Of a stretch of 64,000 nucleotides of DNA, positions 14,912 through 22,634 are shown in pieces; the first letter of the stretch is position 1, and each line of letters starts with the position of its first letter. The stretch lies in the NCBI GenBank assembly GCA_964448405.1, contig CAYUVW010000004.1, positions 7,920 through 71,919 on the forward strand, given 5' to 3'. Below the pieces are notes generated by a model, which saw nothing but the letters and a program-made list of their open reading frames with translations, ran no database searches and was not told the origin of the DNA. The translations under genes and the position numbers were made by a program. The stretch is from DAORHV01 sp964448405 (lineage in GTDB: Bacteria; Patescibacteriota; Gracilibacteria; Peribacterales; Peribacteraceae).

Positions 14912-16987
14912 CTAAATATCCAGGTTCTTCACACCCTTGGCATGGGTCTGAATGAACTTCTTGCGCGGCGCAACGTCGGCACCCATTAAGGTGGTGAAGA
15001 TCGAGTTGGCGGCTTCGGCATCCTCCATGGTCACGCGCAGCATGGTGCGGCGCTCCGGATCCATGGTGGTGTCCCAGAGCTGCTCGGGGTTCATTTCACC
15101 AAGACCCTTGTAGCGCTGGATACCCGGCTTGCGGCTCTTGGGCTTGGCCTCGACTGCGCCCTTCTTGCCTTTGCCTTTGGCAGTCGGCTGCTCTTCCTCG
15201 GCTTCGGCTTCGGGTGCCTCGGCGCCCGGTTCCTCGGTCTGGCTCTCCTCCAAATCCTGCGCGCCGATCCCCCACTCCTTCAGCGTCTTTTCTTTATCGG
15301 CATCGTTGAACACGTAGCGGATCTCCTTGCCGAGCTGAATTTTATAGAGCGGCGGCTGTGCGATGTAGAGGTGGCCCTGGTTGATGAGCTCCGGGAAGTG
15401 ACGGAAGAAGAACGTCATGAGCAGCGTGCGGATGTGCGCGCCGTCGACGTCGGCGTCGGTCATGATCACAATGCGGTCGTAGCGCAACTTGCTCATGTCC
15501 TTCACTTCGCCGATACCCACGCCCATGGCGATGATGAGCGACTTGATTTCGTTGTTGCCGAGCATTTTGTCCAAACGGGCCTGCTCGACGTTCAGGATTT
15601 TGCCGCGGATGGGCAGAATGGCCTGGAACTCGCGGTTGCGGCCTTGCTTGGCGGAGCCTCCGGCGGAGTCACCCTCTACGATGTACAGCTCACATTCGCT
15701 GGGGTCCTTGGAGCTGCAGTCGGCCAACTTGCCGGGCAGTGTCATGCCTTCCAATGCACCCTTGCGGATGACGGCGTCACGGGCGGCGCGGGCGGCCAAG
15801 CGAGCGCGGGCAGCAAGCAAACACTTGCCGATGACCTCGCGTGCATCGCCGGGGTGCTCTTCGAAGTACTCAGCCAGCTTCTCGTTCACTGCGGTCTCCA
15901 CGACCGTCTTCATTTCGGCGTTGCCAAGCTTGCTCTTGGTTTGACCTTCGAACTGCGGTTCGCGCAGGCGCACCGAGATGACGGCGGCGAGTCCTTCGCG
16001 CACGTCTTCGGCGGTGAGGTTCTCCTCCTTCTCTTTCAGGATCTGCTCCTTGCGGGCGTAGGCATTGATGGTGCGCGTGAGGGCGGCCTTGAAACCGGTC
16101 ATGTGCGATCCACCTTCCGTGGTGTGGATGTTGTTGGCGAACGAAATGGTCTGCTCCTGGAACGCCTGGCTGTACTGCATGCCGATTTCCACGAAGCCTT
16201 CCTCGCTGTCTTTCTCGAACCAAATGACTTCACCGATTGTTTGCTGATCGTGGTTCAGATGGCGGACGTATGCGCCGACTCCTCCTTGGAAGGAGAAACG
16301 GTACAAGCGTGGCAGGTTCACGTCTTCCTCGGGGCGCTTCTCGCGCTCATCCATAATGGAGATAGTGATACCGCGCGTGAGGTAGCACTGCTGACGGAAA
16401 CGAGACATGAGCGTGGTCAGACTGAAGACCAGTGTGTCGAAGATTTCGTCATCGAGCTGGAACGTAATCTTGGTACCGCGCTTGTCGGTCTTGCCGACCG
16501 GTTTTACATCGGCCTTGGGCTTGCCGCGGACGTACTCTTGCATGTGGATCTTGCCACCTTGGAATACCTCGGCCTTCATGTAGCTGGACAACGCGTTCAC
16601 TACAGAGGAACCCACGCCGTGCAAACCTCCGGATACTTTGTAACCCGATTCATCGCCGCCGAATTTTCCACCTGCATGCAGAACGGTAAGCACCGTCTCC
16701 AACGCAGATTTCTTGGTTTTGGGGTGAATGTCGACCGGAATACCGCGACCGTTGTCTTCGACGCTCACGGAGCCGTTGTCGTGCAACATGACAGTGATGT
16801 GCGACGCATGGCCGGCCATAGCTTCGTCGATGGAGTTGTCGACGATTTCGTACACACAGTGGTGCAGACCGCGTTGGTCCGTAGAACCGATATACATACC
16901 CGGACGCTTGCGCACCGGCTCCAGTCCCTCAAGAACTTGGATTTTATCTGCTCCGTAACTTGTGGAAGTTTTATCCTTATCAGCCAT
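14912..16987 (-). CDS. gyrB: DNA gyrase subunit B
   Basis: The 691-residue ATPase subunit of gyrase. The GHKL ATP site is complete (EIVDNSIDEAMAG, EDNGRGIPVD, GGLHGVGSSVVNALS). The transducer domain follows, then the TOPRIM domain (YIVEGDSAGGSAKQGRNR, MTDADVDGAHIRTL) and the C-terminal IQRYKGLGEMNPEQLW block that contacts GyrA. An acidic, Lys-containing insertion of about 40 residues lies near 580-620, just before RYKGLGEM; it looks disordered. The start is ATG 16987 (MADKDKTSTS); an upstream in-frame ATG at 17017 is less likely because a TACACT box lies close before it. gyrA is not in the window. Confidence 0.97.
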   Translation of the reverse strand: MADKDKTSTSYGADKIQVLEGLEPVRKRPGMYIGSTDQRGLHHCVYEIVDNSIDEAMAGHASHITVMLHDNGSVSVEDNGRGIPVDIHPKTKKSALETVLTVLHAGGKFGGDESGYKVSGGLHGVGSSVVNALSSYMKAEVFQGGKIHMQEYVRGKPKADVKPVGKTDKRGTKITFQLDDEIFDTLVFSLTTLMSRFRQQCYLTRGITISIMDEREKRPEEDVNLPRLYRFSFQGGVGAYVRHLNHDQQTIGEVIWFEKDSEEGFVEIGMQYSQAFQEQTISFANNIHTTEGGSHMTGFKAALTRTINAYARKEQILKEKEENLTAEDVREGLAAVISVRLREPQFEGQTKSKLGNAEMKTVVETAVNEKLAEYFEEHPGDAREVIGKCLLAARARLAARAARDAVIRKGALEGMTLPGKLADCSSKDPSECELYIVEGDSAGGSAKQGRNREFQAILPIRGKILNVEQARLDKMLGNNEIKSLIIAMGVGIGEVKDMSKLRYDRIVIMTDADVDGAHIRTLLMTFFFRHFPELINQGHLYIAQPPLYKIQLGKEIRYVFNDADKEKTLKEWGIGAQDLEESQTEEPGAEAPEAEAEEEQPTAKGKGKKGAVEAKPKSRKPGIQRYKGLGEMNPEQLWDTTMDPERRTMLRVTMEDAEAANSIFTTLMGADVAPRKKFIQTHAKGVKNLDI

Positions 16988-17211
16988 GGGAAAACGGTAT
17001 GGGAAAGTGTCCCGCACAGTGTAGGGACAGACACGAGCGGAAGCAATGCATGGAATGCGTCAAACTGCCGTACACAGCCGATATTTGACGGATTTAAATA
17101 AATAGTTATTAGTACTATTTTGTGAACTCCTGTACTATGGGCGCACGCCACCAAAACGCTGATCGATCCGTTCGGATGCGGAAAGACTCGTATAGGTAGC
17201 GCCATGGCACA

Positions 17212-17225
17212 CAAGGAGTACCGCC
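17212..17225 (+). promoter_or_regulatory. CsrA-type site overlapping the csrA ribosome binding site
   Basis: ACAAGGAGTACC immediately precedes the ATG. It is a good Shine-Dalgarno sequence and also resembles the ACARGGA core bound by CsrA proteins, which would allow autorepression. Confidence 0.45.
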
Positions 17226-17438
17226 ATGTTGGTTCTGACCAGGAAGAAGAAGGGTGACCAGATTACGTTCCCCGGGTTGGGGATCACGGTCACCGTCCTC
17301 GGTAACGGCCGCTACGGCATCGAGGCACCTGCGGATGTGGGTATCGGAAGGGGTCACTGCGATCCCTCAACCCTCGGGGCTACTGAGCCCCGCGATACCA
17401 AGTCGACCCTTGGGGACGACGAGAACCCACAACCGTGA
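17226..17438 (+). CDS. csrA: CsrA/RsmA-like RNA-binding regulator
   Basis: A 70-residue homologue of carbon storage regulator CsrA, a dimeric protein that binds GGA motifs in mRNA leaders and blocks ribosome access. The N-terminus MLVLTRKKKGDQITF keeps Leu4 and Arg6. The second RNA-binding edge GIEAPADVGIGR keeps the Arg equivalent to E. coli Arg44 (here Arg42). The beta-strand pattern between them matches. The helix after it is replaced by a polar, Pro/Asp-rich tail. It has its own Shine-Dalgarno sequence and a strong terminator, so it is a single-gene unit between gyrB and greA. A CsrA homologue is unexpected if this is a Patescibacterium. Confidence 0.82.
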   Translation: MLVLTRKKKGDQITFPGLGITVTVLGNGRYGIEAPADVGIGRGHCDPSTLGATEPRDTKSTLGDDENPQP

Positions 17439-17502
17439 ATGAGCAGATCTTCCACATTTTCCATCCGGCATGGCTTTGGGCAGACGGACCAGAGCCGCCA
17501 TG

Positions 17503-17537
17503 AGGGAGTCGCACGGTTGCGACTCCCTCTATTTTTT
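17503..17537 (+). terminator. Rho-independent terminator after csrA
   Basis: A perfect 11-bp stem AGGGAGTCGCA/TGCGACTCCCT with a 4-nt loop, followed by CTATTTTTT. Confidence 0.9.
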
Positions 17538-17576
17538 GCCTGAAGAACGCGCCTTGTGCGGGTTCGGCGCATCCAG

Positions 17577-17582
17577 TAGAAT
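17577..17582 (+). promoter_or_regulatory. -10 box for greA
   Basis: TAGAAT ends 9 nt before the greA ATG at 17592. Confidence 0.45.
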
Positions 17583-17591
17583 CCGTGCGCT

Positions 17592-18104
17592 ATGAGCACC
17601 CCAACCACCACGTTCGCCGACGGCGAAGAGATGCTGATCACAAAAGAAGGTTTGAAGAAATTGAAGGAAGAACTCGATTTCCTGAAGACCACCAAGCGCC
17701 AGGAAATTGCCGATCGCTTGAAGGACGCCATCTCCTACGGTGACTTGTCCGAGAACGCCGAATACGAAGAAGCCAAGAACGACCAGGCGTTCATTGAAGG
17801 ACGCATCTTGGAACTCGAGAATCAGATCAAGAATGCAAAAATCATTGTCGAAGGATCACAGAACAAAGCCGCGAAGAGCAAAACCATCGATATCGGTTCC
17901 ACGGTCACGGTTCGCAACAAAACCGATGACGACGAACCTGAAACGTACACCATTGTCGGTAGCATGGAGGCCGACCCCATCGACCACAAAATCAGCAACG
18001 AGTCCCCCATCGGTCGCGCTCTGCTCGGCCATGAAAAAGGAGACACTGTGGACGTGGACGCTCCGGCAGGAAAGTTCAAGTACGAAATCTTGAAGGTCGC
18101 GTAG
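17592..18104 (+). CDS. greA: Transcription elongation factor GreA
   Basis: A 170-residue GreA, which enters the RNA polymerase secondary channel and stimulates cleavage of backtracked transcripts. The N-terminal coiled coil (TKEGLKKLKEELDFLKTTKR) carries the tip motif GDLSENAEYEEAKNDQ with the catalytic Asp/Glu pair. The C-terminal FKBP-like domain shows ISNESPIGRALLGHEKGD. The N-terminus is about 12 residues longer than usual (MSTPTTTFADGEE); the -10 box placement supports this start. It is followed 52 nt later by the coiled-coil gene at 18157. Confidence 0.96.
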   Translation: MSTPTTTFADGEEMLITKEGLKKLKEELDFLKTTKRQEIADRLKDAISYGDLSENAEYEEAKNDQAFIEGRILELENQIKNAKIIVEGSQNKAAKSKTIDIGSTVTVRNKTDDDEPETYTIVGSMEADPIDHKISNESPIGRALLGHEKGDTVDVDAPAGKFKYEILKVA

Positions 18105-18156
18105 GCGATCCGCGAATCTCTTTCGCTACAGTGCACTTCAACCTATTCTGTTAGCC

Positions 18157-18561
18157 ATGGCCGACAATCAGCAACCAGCAACCGGAGGCGCCGCCGCAAG
18201 CGGGGGCCTGACTATTCCTCCGGATATTCAGGAGAAATTCGGTCCGCTTATTGCATTGGTGAAAGGTTCAGAAAGCATGAACAACGAAGAGCGGCAGTAT
18301 TGGATCAACATCCTGCCGATCATGACCCCGGAACAGCTGAAAAATCTGGAGGAAATTTTGACCAACGAGAAAAAGCAGCTCGCTGCCATTGATGAAAAAT
18401 ACAGCAAGGAAGTATCCACGATCGGCGATGAAAAAGTCGTGGCGCAGATGGAAGAAGAAATTAAGCGCAAGCGTGCCGAACGCGCGCAAATCGAAAAGAA
18501 GCTTGCCGATGAAGAGGGTAAAACGGAAAGCAGCATCTTGGAGCAGATTCAAAATTTCTAA
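18157..18561 (+). CDS. Small coiled-coil protein, unknown
   Basis: A 134-residue acidic protein. A flexible Gly/Ala N-terminus (residues 1-22) precedes a helical middle (WINILPIMTPEQLKNLEEIL) and a long charged coiled coil (MEEEIKRKRAERAQIEKKLA) to the end. No membrane segment, no known domain recognised. A TATTCT box lies 9 nt before the ATG. The position after greA may be incidental. No function assigned. Confidence 0.7.
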   Translation: MADNQQPATGGAAASGGLTIPPDIQEKFGPLIALVKGSESMNNEERQYWINILPIMTPEQLKNLEEILTNEKKQLAAIDEKYSKEVSTIGDEKVVAQMEEEIKRKRAERAQIEKKLADEEGKTESSILEQIQNF

Positions 18562-18635
18562 GGAATCAAAGAAGATCAAGACGACAAGGAGCACAACGAT
18601 TCGTTGTCTTCATTGATTTCTTTGTCCTCTTTTTT
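18562..18635. terminator. Imperfect hairpin and T-tract between convergent genes
   Basis: A long imperfect inverted repeat centred near 18596 (ACGACAA/TTGTCTT arms) ends in CCTCTTTTTT, between the 18157 gene and holA. Confidence 0.4.
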
Positions 18636-19620
18636 AGCCGCATGCCAGAATCGCCCGCTCCGCCAACACAATGAGTTCTTCCGGACGTTCGGCGGTGTAT
18701 TTCAACTCACCTGTTTTCAGTGCAATATCCGTACTGGCAGCCCAATCGACCAATGTCTTCACGCGCGTTCGATCGAACGAACGGGCCAGCGGCAACAAAC
18801 CGCGAACGCTGAAGAAATTCACGCCGGAGGATTTAGCAATACTCCGCTCATCGCAGATGCCGGCATCCAGGCAAATGCGGAGCGCGCTGATGTTCTTGAT
18901 CATATTCAGCAAGATGACCCACATGCCATACGGCTCTTCGCCACGCTCAAGTCTGCGACGGAAAAACTGCAGCGCTTGCACCGATTTTCGACCGCCGATC
19001 AGGTCGGTCAGCTGCCACACCACCTGTGACCCCGAGGGCACGCACAACACGTCGATATGGTCGATGGTGATTTCCGGATTCCGTACCGTGTCTGCTGCCG
19101 AAGCAACACCTGCATGCACGGCCAGCTTGTCCAGCTCGCCCTGCAACATCCATTGGTCATCTCCTGCAATGGACTGCAACGCTCGTATAGCATCGGGGCC
19201 GATGATTGCGCCTCTCGATGCGGCGTACTCGCGAATCCATGCGGAAAGCTTGGGTGGCGGCAAGGAATCGAATTGTTTCACCTCCGCCTTCTCAAGCAAG
19301 TCCTTCACGATACCGAGACGCTTATCGACTTTCGTTTCATAGACGACGAAAATCACCTGGGGATGCAACACCTCGAGCACGCGCGAGAGTCCGTCTTTGT
19401 CGATCTTCGGAACACCCTCGCACAGCACCAAACGACGCTCGGCGATGAATGGCATGGTTGCGACCGCATCCATAATGCTGGAAACGGTCTGGGTGGCGCC
19501 CAAAAGCACCTGCAGGTTTTCCGGTCCGTGCTTGGCGGCAAAGGACTGCTTCCAGCGCTGAATCTCATGCTTGAGCGTGTAGGAGTTCTCGCCGACGAAG
19601 AAGAAAAACTGACTCTCCAT
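18634..19620 (-). CDS. holA: DNA polymerase III delta subunit
   Basis: A 328-residue clamp-loader delta subunit, which opens the beta clamp. It has the three-domain HolA outline: an N-terminal RecA-like fold lacking a Walker A motif (FFFVGENSYTLKHEIQRWK; ERRLVLCEGVPKIDKDGLS), the short lid domain (LSAWIREYAASRGAIIGPDA; DQWMLQGELDKLA), and a C-terminal helical collar (WQLTDLIGGRKSVQALQFF onward). The start is ATG 19620; TGCTATTCT on the reverse strand ends 9 nt before it. Upstream sequence is lost in the gap at 19652. Confidence 0.9.
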   Translation of the reverse strand: MESQFFFFVGENSYTLKHEIQRWKQSFAAKHGPENLQVLLGATQTVSSIMDAVATMPFIAERRLVLCEGVPKIDKDGLSRVLEVLHPQVIFVVYETKVDKRLGIVKDLLEKAEVKQFDSLPPPKLSAWIREYAASRGAIIGPDAIRALQSIAGDDQWMLQGELDKLAVHAGVASAADTVRNPEITIDHIDVLCVPSGSQVVWQLTDLIGGRKSVQALQFFRRRLERGEEPYGMWVILLNMIKNISALRICLDAGICDERSIAKSSGVNFFSVRGLLPLARSFDRTRVKTLVDWAASTDIALKTGELKYTAERPEELIVLAERAILACG

Positions 19621-19629
19621 GAGGCTGTA

Positions 19630-19638
19630 AGAATAGCA
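19630..19638 (-). promoter_or_regulatory. Extended -10 for holA
   Basis: Reverse-strand TGCTATTCT ends 9 nt before the ATG at 19620. It lies 13 nt from the gap edge. Confidence 0.5.
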
Positions 19639-19651
19639 CGGCTGGAGGCCG

Positions 19652-19751
19652 NNNNNNNNNNNNNNNNNNNNNNNNNNNNNNNNNNNNNNNNNNNNNNNNN
19701 NNNNNNNNNNNNNNNNNNNNNNNNNNNNNNNNNNNNNNNNNNNNNNNNNNN
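19652..19751. other. Assembly gap (100 N)
   Basis: A placeholder gap between the divergent holA and dockerin genes. Both core promoters survive on either side; the true size and content are unknown. Confidence 0.98.
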
Positions 19752-19752
19752 G

Positions 19753-19761
19753 TGCTATAGT
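19753..19761 (+). promoter_or_regulatory. Extended -10 for the dockerin operon
   Basis: TGCTATAGT ends 8 nt before the ATG at 19770, so the dockerin mRNA should be essentially leaderless. Any -35 or operator lies in the gap. Confidence 0.55.
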
Positions 19762-19769
19762 ACTAGGAA

Positions 19770-20096
19770 ATGCACACATATTTCACCACCTTCTCGGCAC
19801 AAACAATCCGTCGTGCAGGACTGGTTCTTGGCTGCATGTCCGTGGCATTTGCCGTGGGTATTCAAACAGCCGGTGACGTGCGTCCACTGGTGGAGCCAAC
19901 GCGTGCAGGAATCCGATTGAGTGGCGACGTAGACGGCAATGACATGGTAACGCTTGCAGATGCTCGCTTGGCGCTGGAAATAGCGCGCGGCTACCGCAAT
20001 GCCACCCCGGAAGAACTTGAGGCAGACACCAACCAAGACTTCCGCATTACGATTGAAGACGTGGCGGCAATTCTGGAAATCGTCGAGCGGCGCTAG
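19770..20096 (+). CDS. Secreted dockerin-domain protein
   Basis: A 108-residue protein consisting almost only of a secretion signal and a dockerin module. Residues 15-35 are hydrophobic (AGLVLGCMSVAFAVGIQTAG). Residues 52-104 hold two EF-hand-like calcium loops, DVDGNDMVTLAD and DTNQDFRITIED, each followed by a helix (ARLALEIARG; VAAILEIVERR). This is the duplicated type I dockerin pattern. Dockerins bind cohesin modules. The next gene, 20153, contains a cohesin-like domain, so the two products are likely partners. No catalytic domain is present, so it may be an adaptor or plug. Confidence 0.85.
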   Translation: MHTYFTTFSAQTIRRAGLVLGCMSVAFAVGIQTAGDVRPLVEPTRAGIRLSGDVDGNDMVTLADARLALEIARGYRNATPEELEADTNQDFRITIEDVAAILEIVERR

Positions 20097-20152
20097 ACCC
20101 CTTTCAAACACACACATCCATGCTGTTGCACTCACCGCTCCAGGGAAAGACG

Positions 20153-21472
20153 ATGACACGCTCCACGCTGTGGATTGCTTCTGTAGTCCTGGCGCTGTTC
20201 GGTGCATCTTCCACTGCGTATGCCGCATTGAGTGATCCGCCGGAGACCGGACCGCTGAGCGCCCCACCCTGCACCGATGCGCTCATCGGCTGCAAAGACG
20301 GCGATTCATACGTCGGCACGGCGCAAGCAGCCGACGTCGACTCCAGCGCCGCCGCAGTCACGGTGACGCAGCTCACCTTTCAACCGCACTGCATTAATCA
20401 AGATCGCAGGAATTGCCCGGTATTCGAAACCGTCAACGGCAGCGAGCTGACGACCTCGGTTCTGCGGGCAGGTGACATTGTGGACATGGATATCGTGATC
20501 GAAACTCCGGACCCGTCCAAAGTGAACACGATTCGATCGTGGATCAAATTCGATCCGGCCTTTTTGGAGGCCCGCAGCGTGGAATTGACTTCAGCTCTCT
20601 CGCAACCGATTCCCGGCGAACAGGCAATCGATGCCAATAACGGCATCGTTAAAATCGGTGGCGGAACAAACGGCTCGCTGCAAACACCAAAAACGGCAAT
20701 CGCCCGCGTTACGTTCCGTGTGAAGTCGACGTCGTCCAATACGACCATTTCTTTTCAGAATTTTCTCGAAGACGGCACCGGCGAAACATCGGTGACTGCA
20801 TCGGACAATGCGTCGCTCCTGACCGTGCAGCCGACCGTTCTTACGGTTCGACTGTCCACCGAGCAAATGTCCAGCAGCAGTAGCAGTGCAGGCGGATCGT
20901 TCCTCGACATCTTGCAACAGCGGGGCGGGGCAACCGGCGGCAGCGGTACGCAAGGCTCGTCCAGCAGCGCAATCGGCGGCGCCAACTCCGCATTCACCTT
21001 GCTGCAGGTACAAAACGTTCGCGTGACCTCCAAAGACACGAATATTTTCCTGGGCTGGCAAGGCCTGACAAGTACCGATTTGGCCGGTTACAACGTCTAC
21101 TACGGCACCGTGAGCGGAAAGTACATTAACCGCCGCAGCGTTCCGGACACATCCAGCAGCTTGGTCGTCCGAGATTTAGAGCCCGGCACCCAGTACTTCC
21201 TGGCCGTCCGCGGATTCAATTCCAAGAACCAGGAAACCGTGTTCAGCCACGAAGTTTCGGTCGTGGTCGGCAAGCCCGAAACATCCAGTGCGCCGCTGGC
21301 ACAAATCGATCCGCAGGATCTTCCGCCGGAAGAAAACCCCATCGAAACCCACAATGGAAAAAACATCTCCGGCGAAACCGGCGTGAACTCCACGCTTGCT
21401 TTGTTGGCACTGGCATCTGCCGGCATCGGCACATTCTTCGCCTGGCGCCGCCAACTTCACCTTCCTCTGTAA
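20153..21472 (+). CDS. Cohesin-Fn3 surface protein with sorting-type C-terminus
   Basis: A 439-residue secreted protein. The signal peptide is MTRSTLWIASVVLALFGASS (cleavage near AYA-ALSD). A domain at about 65-230 has the cohesin outline: RAGDIVDMDIVIETPDPSKV, RSWIKFDPAFLEA, NGIVKIGGG and AIARVTFRVKSTSS. Poly-Ser/Gly linkers follow, then an Fn3 domain near 285-385 (LGWQGLTSTDLAGYNVYYG; LEPGTQYFLAVRGFN). The end reads SGETGVN, a hydrophobic run (LALLALASAGIGTFFAW) and RR, like a sortase signal without LPxTG. ATG 20153 gives the signal peptide; an in-frame ATG at 20120 does not. Probably one operon with dockerin and 21476. Confidence 0.82.
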   Translation: MTRSTLWIASVVLALFGASSTAYAALSDPPETGPLSAPPCTDALIGCKDGDSYVGTAQAADVDSSAAAVTVTQLTFQPHCINQDRRNCPVFETVNGSELTTSVLRAGDIVDMDIVIETPDPSKVNTIRSWIKFDPAFLEARSVELTSALSQPIPGEQAIDANNGIVKIGGGTNGSLQTPKTAIARVTFRVKSTSSNTTISFQNFLEDGTGETSVTASDNASLLTVQPTVLTVRLSTEQMSSSSSSAGGSFLDILQQRGGATGGSGTQGSSSSAIGGANSAFTLLQVQNVRVTSKDTNIFLGWQGLTSTDLAGYNVYYGTVSGKYINRRSVPDTSSSLVVRDLEPGTQYFLAVRGFNSKNQETVFSHEVSVVVGKPETSSAPLAQIDPQDLPPEENPIETHNGKNISGETGVNSTLALLALASAGIGTFFAWRRQLHLPL

Positions 21473-21475
21473 ACA

Positions 21476-22585
21476 GTGTCCGACTCTCCGCTTCATTCCA
21501 GCTGGAACTCCACTGACTCGTCTGAAACACGGGTACCGGTGCGCAGCAGTGCACCTGAGCCTGTAGACCAGCAGCCGGTGCATCGTGCTGCGGTACGGAT
21601 CGAAGCACCGCAGGGGCCCATGCATCTGGCTGCGTTCACCGGCATCGGCTTGGTGCTGTTGCTCGGTGCGATTTTCTACCTTGGCACCGACAGTTTGCGC
21701 GGCAGTCTTACCGGCGGCGCAGGAACCAGCGTGAACGTGACGATCACCAAAGAAGGGGCATTCAGTCCAAACAGCGTTGCCATTCGACCTGGAGATGAAC
21801 TGGTAATCACCAATGAAAATCCGGATCCTCAAGTTCTGAAACCAAAAGACACCGCCGAGTTATTCAGCGTCCAGGTGTTGTTCGATGAGCCGTTCTCGTT
21901 TGTGGTGCCGGTTGCCGCACTCGGCAAAACATACACGTATTTTTCGGAGACACTGCCCGAGGATGCGTTGCTGGAAATCAGCGTTGTAGAGAGCGTTGAA
22001 CAAGCGGCCGTCAGCTCGGACGCCAACTCCAGTGAGGACCTTATTCCCCTGCCACCCATTCTGCCTACACCGGAAAGCAGCGAGTCATCGTCCGAGTCTT
22101 CGGAAAGCAGCTCTTCGTCGTCCAGCAGCATTCCGGTGGTCCAAGCATCGACGCCAGCATCTGGGCAACCACTCGTCGTCGCATTGATTTCGTCCAGCAT
22201 CCCACCCTCCGCCCGCGCGACCGGCCAGCCGTCGACATTCAGCCTCCGACCGGCAGCCGCATCCGTATCGAGCAGCTCATTGCCGTCGCTGAGCGGGAAC
22301 CAGAGCAATTTGCCGAATAATCCATATACGGTCGGCAACCGCATCGAAGCCGAGCGACTCGGGCTGACCTCTTCCAGCGGCGGTCGTAACAGCAGCACTT
22401 CGTCATCGCTGAAGAGTGGCGCACCGCTCCGCAGAATTACCACACCGGTACAAACCGTGAGCACAGTGACGAAAAAGCCCCGTGCCAACGTGGAGACCGG
22501 CCCCCACGAGAGCATGATCATCGTTACGGTACTCACCATGGGACTGATTGTGCTGTACTACCGTCGCGTGGTTTCACAGGCGTAA
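21476..22585 (+). CDS. Cupredoxin-like Ser-rich surface protein with sorting-type C-terminus
   Basis: A 369-residue protein starting at GTG, 3 nt after the cohesin gene stop. A cytoplasmic N-terminus of about 48 residues precedes a membrane helix at 49-71 (AAFTGIGLVLLLGAIFYLG). A beta-sandwich at about 82-170 has the cupredoxin look (GAFSPNSVAIRPGDELVITN; LGKTYTYFSETLPED). The His/Cys/Met copper ligands are absent, so it should not bind copper. Long Ser-rich linkers follow. The end is NVETGP, then IIVTVLTMGLIVLYY and RR, parallel to the cohesin protein. Both are candidate sortase substrates. The extra N-terminal helix would make a two-ended membrane anchor before processing. Confidence 0.78.
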   Translation: MSDSPLHSSWNSTDSSETRVPVRSSAPEPVDQQPVHRAAVRIEAPQGPMHLAAFTGIGLVLLLGAIFYLGTDSLRGSLTGGAGTSVNVTITKEGAFSPNSVAIRPGDELVITNENPDPQVLKPKDTAELFSVQVLFDEPFSFVVPVAALGKTYTYFSETLPEDALLEISVVESVEQAAVSSDANSSEDLIPLPPILPTPESSESSSESSESSSSSSSSIPVVQASTPASGQPLVVALISSSIPPSARATGQPSTFSLRPAAASVSSSSLPSLSGNQSNLPNNPYTVGNRIEAERLGLTSSSGGRNSSTSSSLKSGAPLRRITTPVQTVSTVTKKPRANVETGPHESMIIVTVLTMGLIVLYYRRVVSQA

Positions 22586-22587
22586 CG

Positions 22588-22612
22588 AAAAAGAGGGCCG
22601 AAGCCCCCTTTG
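22588..22612. terminator. Bidirectional terminator
   Basis: AAAGAGGGC-CGAA-GCCCCCTTT with one mismatch, between the convergent 21476 and 22635 genes. Confidence 0.65.
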
Positions 22613-22634
22613 TCGTATTATTCGAAGTCGTGTA

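Noticed and set aside
15371..17101. 576-codon open frame antisense to gyrB
   Set aside because: It mirrors gyrB codon structure, has no domain signature, and gyrB on the other strand is unambiguous.
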